Below, one piece after another: positions 58,102 to 64,000 of a stretch of 64,000 nucleotides of DNA. The notes below the pieces were generated by a model. The model did no database searches. It saw only the letters and a program-made list of their open reading frames with translations, and had not been told where the DNA came from. The translations under genes were made by a program, and so were the position numbers. The DNA comes from Aquila chrysaetos chrysaetos (taxonomy: Eukaryota > Chordata > Aves > Accipitriformes > Accipitridae): positions 32,053,120 to 32,117,119 of the forward strand of contig NC_044006.1 in assembly GCF_900496995.4 (NCBI RefSeq), written 5' to 3'. The stretch's first letter is position 1. Each line of letters starts with the position of its first letter.

Positions 58102-60787
58102 CTGCTTCCACTGATCAGAAAACAGGAGATGTGAGGTTCCCTTGCTGAACACAGCGTGCCTGGCTTGAGACTTACAGTTCTTTGTGGCTGAAAAAGACAA
58201 AGATGGACAGTGACATGGAAAAAGCATTGCAGACACCGGTTACTTGCCAGTAGTGCTCGGTATACCAAACACTCATGCAAAGAACACACAGGGATTTTGA
58301 AAATGCTGCACATTCTGTAACAATCGACTCCCCACAAACATTACTGACACTATTTTGTATTGAAGGCCAAAGTTCCTAATTTCAGCTTAACTTCTGGTTC
58401 TGTGAAGAAGCGGGTTATTGGACATGTTTCCTACTGCCTCGAGTAGAAGTGGAGATGTTCGATACGTGCTATCTGAGACCTGTGCAGGAGGATGGCCCCG
58501 GTTTTGAGTGGGAACGTTTTTACCTTCTTGTTGGCTGAAGAAGAGTAAAATGGCAAACTAAACATAATCTAACAGTGTGACCTTAATTTACTGAATTCAC
58601 ACCCTGTTCTACATTCTTCACTTTTTTCAAGAACAGAAAACATAAACTTCTCTGCGTAGGAATATTATATTTCAAAATTTTGTAACTAAACCTTTGTCAC
58701 AATGCAGTCCAAAGAGTAAAACCAAGACAGGTAACTAATTTATATTGATCAAGCTATAGGGATTGTTGAAATCTGCACATTGTGTTGCTATTTAAGTAAC
58801 TAAAACTTCTCTTTTACTGCTTGTGAGTAAAAACAACAAAAAAAAATGCAGCAAAGCAAAATCTTACAGCTATGCAACTTTTTTTTAAATAGGAAAAAAA
58901 AAGAAGAATTACCAGTTTTAAGTGCTGCCAGTTAAGGTAATTTGTTTAACGGGTATTTTTTTAAAAATGTTTCAGGTAATTATTTTATTCTACTAGTCTC
59001 ATCTCCAGGCTGCCTCCTGAGGTATAAATGAATAACTGCAAATGTGGGCACAGCAAGAGGTTTTTATAGGCATGGGTGAGATAACATCGAGGTGGGATTT
59101 GTGTTTAATTTTTAAAATGCGCAAGTTTTTTTTTCCTTGTTTGAATGTTTTTTTTGATGGCAGGATCTGTAGTACTTTGCATCTAAATCCTTGGTCTCGT
59201 CACATGCAGACAAGCATTTGACAGTGTGGTTGTTTTTTTTTTTTTAAAATGCACCTGCATTTGTTTAATTTATTATTACTTTACTGTACTATATTGGTAT
59301 AACCAGGGCTTCACGAAATGCAGGGTGTCTCTGGTGGGTTACACCAAGTAAAACTGTGGATAAGTATTAGTTCCCATAAAGTATCACGGTTCACAAAAAG
59401 AAAGACAGGGGGGAAAAAAAAAGACAATAAACTGGAACAGATATCAGGGCTTAGAAGCATACTTTTTATATCAAGAATCAATCATAGTAGTTGTTGAATT
59501 TCACAGCGCAGGGAAGAGTTTATGAATATTAGTGACAGCATTTTTAGTGGGTTTCGATAGTTAAAATATATTGCACAACACTTGGAACATTTGTACATAC
59601 ATAATTCTGCTTTTTTTTTGTTTGTTTAAGTACATATTTCTCTCTGTTGCTACTGTGATTCATATCAAAAAGGGCAAAGAACAGGAGAAATTGCTGCTAT
59701 CTGGAAAACAAGTGCAGTGCATGTTACTAAACTCTCCTATCTTGCTTGCAGAGCAATTCTTGCCTGGATAACATTTTCTCCTGAATGTTGCTCTGTAAAA
59801 TGCCTTTGTTATGCTGCAAATCTAAAGGAGTCCAAACTAGATAATTGTCATAATCGCCAGTGCAGTTTCTACATTTTTGGGCTTGCATCATTGGTTTCAG
59901 CTGAACCTGTAACTATGGGGCCCTGTTGTATTCTCTTTTTCAGTGGGAGCAGAATCGTTTTGTCACACTTTTTCAATTCTGTAGTCACATCAAATGTACA
60001 GTCATTCCCTGTACAGATTCCTTTTTAGCTGAGAATATTTGTGTTGCCTTGTATTATCATGGTGGGGAGGGAGGGGATGAGGAATTACAGCACCTGTAAT
60101 ACTCAAACAGTGGTGTTGCCTGCAGGCCCACTTTTCCAATGTTTTAAATTCCTGCTATCTTCTGAAAGTAAAGCTTTTGCATTTGCATTGATTTAATGTT
60201 TACTGTTGGCTTCATGCCTACAGAAACTCACCTGTAATAATGTAAAGGGGGTAGGTAAGTGTTTTGGTGTCCTGTGCTCCGAGATCATAGATAGCCTTTG
60301 GCTTGGGGATTAAGTAGGTAAATATTATAAGCATAAATCTGTTTACAACTTAAGCTCAGTTTTGGTAGTTCATATTTCTAGTTCATTTACTGTTTTTTTT
60401 TCAAAAACCTTAATTTTCTGTATTCAGATGCAAATAGCTGGTTTAAAGACCCAGCAGTTATCACTGCTGTCCTACATTTAGGACCAGTGTTTGAAAAGCA
60501 TGCCACTAGCAATTGCACTGATGCATGGTTTTGCAGGCAAGAGTCCATTGCTGCTTCCGTCAGCACGGTAGAGCAGAAATACCTTGGATTATTTGAGGAA
60601 CTGATATGAGGTCAGCCTTAGATCCTAGTTTGGCATTCTTGGTATCCATAAATCTCTTCTGAAAGGCTGTGTGGGAGGTTTTCTTGTATCAAAAGCTCTA
60701 ATATAGACCAAGCCTTGAATGACCCTGGAAGCATGAGAGTGATGCTTGGGTTTGAAAACGCCTGTGGAAATTCTATGTAAGCTTTCT

Positions 60788-60816
60788 ATCACCAGCTGTG
60801 TTGGTCAGCTGGTGAT
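60788..60816 (+). other. Perfect 11-bp hairpin in the putative 3' UTR
   Basis: ATCACCAGCTG, a 7-nt loop TGTTGGT, then CAGCTGGTGAT: a perfect inverted repeat able to fold in RNA or DNA. Confidence 0.8.
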
Positions 60817-61493
60817 GACCATGCTGTAGATGTAGTTCTAGTCAGAGGCAACACCTTCATTTTAAAAACATACTCACAGTGGTCCTGAATCATTGTGCTT
60901 TAGAAGGGAAAAATAAACATCAACCAAGTCCTGTCTCTCGATCAAGGAATACCACACTTGTCCACAAGAAGCAATAACTTAAATTACGGTGCGATATGCT
61001 TCTTTGCCTGTAAATATATTGAGATTGCCAATTCTGTGCTGTTTCAGAGTGTTTTCTGTCATCTGGCCTATATCTTCCCTAAGTATGTAAGGGTGTGAAA
61101 TAATTCCCATACTCAGGTCTGCCATAAACATGCTGCTTGCCACAAGGGGAAGAGTAGACTCAACACTGTCTTGAAATGTGAGATTTTTCTGAACTTGTAA
61201 CATACCCATGTATCTTGAGTAGCAACTTGTGTTTTGAAGTTCATAGTGGAGGTGGCTATGAGTTGGATTGTATATAACCGTATACCATACAATACCAAGA
61301 GAGCCATGCTACTGTCAGCACAGGGCACCCATTGTCCTGTCCCTTATAAATCAGTATATCTATAATAACACTTCCCTTTTGAAGGAGGTAGTTAATTTTC
61401 TTTCAACGTATACATTCATTGATGAGTTCAGTGGGACATAAAAGCAAAACAATGAAGCACACTGCAAATTTGTGGTATTTTATTTTTTGCAAG

Positions 61494-61499
61494 AATAAA
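61494..61499 (+). promoter_or_regulatory. Candidate distal poly(A) signal AATAAA of ZNRF2
   Basis: A canonical AATAAA followed within 30 nt by T-rich and GT-rich sequence (TCTTATTTGTAATCC). It is the last canonical hexamer before the intergenic stretch. Proximal alternatives lie at 59426-59431 and 60912-60917. Confidence 0.45.
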
Positions 61500-61520
61500 G
61501 CCTAAAACCGATGGTCTTAT

Positions 61521-63310
61521 TTGTAATCCATTTAACTTTTGTATTCAAGGGTAAGTGTACTGCAGTATTTTGAAATGGAAAACGTGTAAGTGATGTACAA
61601 AGATGTGGGTGGATACTTGTGACCTTCTTTTTCCCTGCTCCCCCCTTTATGATGTAAAGGGAGTTTTATGACTGAATCTCAAGATTTGTACCTTTATCCT
61701 AGCTCTTACTGTTAGGAGCATTGGCTTTTTAATTAAGCCTTTGCTGAAAGGCTGGAGAGCTGGTAAAACTGACTCCCAAAAGACTAAAATCTCAGCAAAT
61801 ATGGGAAAGGTAATTTTTATTCAGAAATGTGGATCTTTGGTGTTTCTGGATGGATAATGTCTGATACATAAGATGTGCTTATGGATGCTTTTAGTATGCC
61901 ACCTTTTCCATGTGAGGGCTTCAGAAACTTGCTCCATTTCTTCTGCGTTCCACCAAAAGCAGAGAACTTGGCACTTGAACATTACTACTATCTCTATGTT
62001 AACAGCAACAAAGCATATGTTGGTTTTGATATAGGCCATGATCTCTCTGAGTTTCTGTGAATTTTAGCTGCTTTCCCTTATTGAAAGAGAATATTGGTGT
62101 GCAAATTTGGTATTGCTGTTTTGTACCTACTAATTTTGCTGTACAGTTGGGAGTTTCCTGCCGAGAGACTACCGTATACCTCGGAGTGCCGAAGTGCTAG
62201 TATGGATCTTCCAGCTCACCTTTGCCAGTAGAGAATTAACTCATTTTTTGATGAGTGCTATATTTTATGATTCACTTTCCACTCTTCCAAGCTTAAAATT
62301 CATTTAGTATCAATTTCTTCTCCTCTTCCTAGCTGAAGACATGACACATTTTAGGCTATATTCCCTCAATCTTTGGACAGGCTTTCCATTGGCATCAGCA
62401 AAAGTAATGTAAGAGGTTGTAGCTGGAAGAGGAGGGCTTGTTATGGGTTTGCTATGACCCAGCCAAACGTGTTTTTTCCTGCAGCAGTGTCATCAGCTCA
62501 TACCACTTAACTTCCTGTTGTTCAAAATACTCTGCATTAGAAATTCATGACAGAAATATGTCCAGGATCTGTTTCCTGAATGTAAAACTTATGATGTTTC
62601 TCCATATAAACTAACCTGCTTCTAAAATCAAATTGAAGATGTTTTAGCCTGTTTGGGGGGTGGGGGTGGGAAATACCCAGTCCTTACTCTCAAGCTGTCT
62701 CCAGTTGCATTTAGTTACCTTACTACGCAGTTCAGCTGGCTTCCCAAGCTGCTGCATTGTGTTCCGTAAAGTCATTTATCAGTTAAGTACGTCAGAGCTG
62801 ATGATGGGATAAACTGTAAATGACCTCACCATGGGGCATTATTAGTTGCTGAAGACTTGCTCAGGTGAACCACTGTAGGAATATCCTGCACCTGAAAAAG
62901 GTTGGACTTAGTTCTGTCTTTGATCTAGTAAGTTGCCAGTGTACAAGAAGTAGAAGGCAGTGAGCCTGCTAGCTGATCTTTCTGGCAGCTTTTAATCTAT
63001 GTATGTTTGTTTGAGGGACTTTTGCCCTTGGGTGTGCTTTGGCAAAGATTTTGCAACGATAAGTAGGATCTGCTTAATTCTGGCAGAGTTTCAAGTGTAA
63101 GTAACCCGACGTTGCAAGAACATAATCTGTTGCTGAATCCTGTTCCTCTTGTTTTCCCTCAAATCTGTCCCTTTTATTGCTAATTTGTTACATTTAATAG
63201 CAAACACCTCTCAACACGGCTGGTCACAAGCTCTCAAGGTGTGAAATGCTAACAGGAAGAGACATCAAAGCATGATTCTGTGCTCTTCCTGCATATAGGA
63301 TTCCACTTTT
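61521..63310. other. Intergenic stretch downstream of ZNRF2
   Basis: AT-rich, with a G-rich run near 62653-62670 (GGGGGGTGGGGGTGGG). No coding frame longer than about 72 codons and no recognised element. The ZNRF2 3' UTR could extend into it if the true poly(A) site is further right. Confidence 0.6.
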
Positions 63311-64000
63311 CCTGTGGAGAAGGACTTGGGGGTATTAGTGGATGAAAAACTGAATATGACCCAGCAATGTGCACTCGCAGCTCAGAAAGCCAATCGTATC
63401 CTGGGCTGCATCAAAAGAAGTGTGGCCAGCAGGTTGAGGGAGGTGATTCTGCCCCTCTACTCCACTCTCGTGAGATCCCACCTGGAGTACTGTGTCCAGC
63501 TCTGGGGCCCCCAACATAAGAAAGACATGGACCTGCTTGAGGGGGGTCCAGAGGAGGGCCATGAAGATGATCAGGGGGCTGGAGCACCTCCCCTATGAGG
63601 ACAGGCTGAGAAAGTTGGGGTTGTTCAGCCTGGAGAAGAGAAGGCTCCAGGGAGACCCTGTAGCAGCCTTCCAGGACTTAAAGGGGGCCTACAGGAAAGA
63701 TGGGGAGGGACTCTTTATCAGGGAGTGTAGTGATAGGACAAGGGGCAATGGCTTTAAACTGAAAGAGGATAGATTTAGATTAGCTGTAAGGAAGAAGTTC
63801 TTCACTGTGAGGGTGGCGAGGCACTGGAACAGGTTGCCCACAGAGGCTGTGGATGCCCCATCCCTGGAAGTGTTCCAGGCCAGGTTGGATGGGGCTTTGA
63901 GCAACCTGGTCTAGTGGAAGGTGTCCCTGCCCATGGCAGGGGGGTTGGAACTAGGTGATCTTTAAGGTCCCTTCCAACCCAAACCATTCTATGATTCTAT
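63311..64000 (+). mobile_element. 5'-truncated CR1 LINE, 3' end of ORF2 and 3' UTR
   Basis: Encodes the C-terminal part of a CR1 ORF2 (thumb region after the RT core) in two frames: 63314-63598 with [14 protein letters not shown] and [20 protein letters not shown], then 63492-63914 with [20 protein letters not shown] and RHWNRLPTEAVDAPSLEVF. The frame changes near 63541 at a run of six G. After the stop at 63912 comes the CR1 3' UTR (GGTGATCTTTAAGGTCCCTT) and the avian terminal repeat ATTCTATGATTCTAT, which touches the window edge. Low divergence and the tail suggest a comparatively young avian subfamily. It is dead: truncated and frameshifted. Confidence 0.95.
63541..63550 (+). pseudogene. 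Frameshift in the CR1 ORF2 remnant
   Basis: The reading passes from the frame of 63314 to that of 63492 at GAGGGGGGTCC; a change in the length of the G run explains it. It confirms that the remnant is not a functional gene. Confidence 0.8.

Larger units (their letters stand above)
58102..61520 (+). other. ZNRF2: Putative terminal non-coding exon / 3' UTR of ZNRF2
   Basis: A strong acceptor (GTCTTCTGCTTTGTCAACAG) ends at 58101. A competing acceptor, CTTTTTTTCACAG, ends at 57970. The following 3.4 kb has no credible coding frame. It carries AATAAA at 59426-59431, 60912-60917 and 61494-61499; the last is followed by a T/GT-rich stretch and is my preferred end. A Pumilio-type TGTAAATA lies at 61009-61016 and a perfect hairpin at 60788-60816. 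The right-hand boundary is approximate. Confidence 0.55.

Noticed and set aside
61521..63310. Start of the next gene downstream of ZNRF2
   Set aside because: No CpG island, no exon-like conserved reading frame and no splice-flanked domain is visible before the CR1.
1..64000. CRISPR arrays, operons, phage, toxin or bacterial defence genes
   Set aside because: Base composition, intron-exon structure and repeats are those of a bird nuclear genome. No spaced direct-repeat array or prokaryotic gene cluster is present.

Overview
The window is vertebrate nuclear DNA, almost certainly from a bird and probably from a neoavian or passerine lineage. The evidence is a CpG-island promoter followed by very long AT-rich introns, CR1 LINE tails (including one with the avian ATTCTATG terminal repeat), and two solo LTRs of a GC-rich avian endogenous-retrovirus family. 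Nothing bacterial, phage-like or operon-like is present. Species cannot be fixed from the sequence alone.

One protein-coding gene fills nearly the whole window on the + strand: ZNRF2 (zinc and RING finger 2, an E3 ubiquitin ligase). I assembled four coding exons: 906-1380, 33296-33391, 55971-56076 and 56830-56887. They give a 244-codon frame that opens with an N-myristoylation start (MGAK), passes through a low-complexity Ser/Ala/Gly region, and ends in a C2HC zinc finger plus a RING-type finger. A terminal non-coding exon probably begins near 58102 and runs to a polyadenylation signal near 61494. Introns 1 and 2 are about 31.9 kb and 22.6 kb. Intron 3 is only 753 bp and uses a GC-AG splice pair.

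Region by region. 1-1740: CpG island, 5' leader with several upstream ATGs and a GGC/GCA repeat, then exon 1. 1381-33295: intron 1, mostly unique AT-rich DNA, with an ancient degenerate CR1 (about 27365-28445), a small GC/CpG-rich patch (15890-16090), homopolymers and small tandem duplications. 33296-33391: zinc-finger exon. 33392-55970: intron 2, with a CR1 tail (34290-34575), a C25 tract (35308-35332), two short tandem duplications, and two oppositely oriented copies of one LTR family (49196-50339 and 51894-52877). 55971-56887: the two RING exons. 56888-about 61520: 3' UTR, spliced. About 61520-63310: intergenic, nothing recognised. 63311-64000: 5'-truncated CR1 3' end, cut by the window edge.

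I found no previously undescribed biological system. The points most worth a second look are the GC-AG intron, the upstream-ORF cluster in the ZNRF2 leader, the inverted LTR pair carrying a sense-strand poly(A) signal inside intron 2, the isolated CpG-rich patch in intron 1, and a perfect 11-bp hairpin in the putative 3' UTR.
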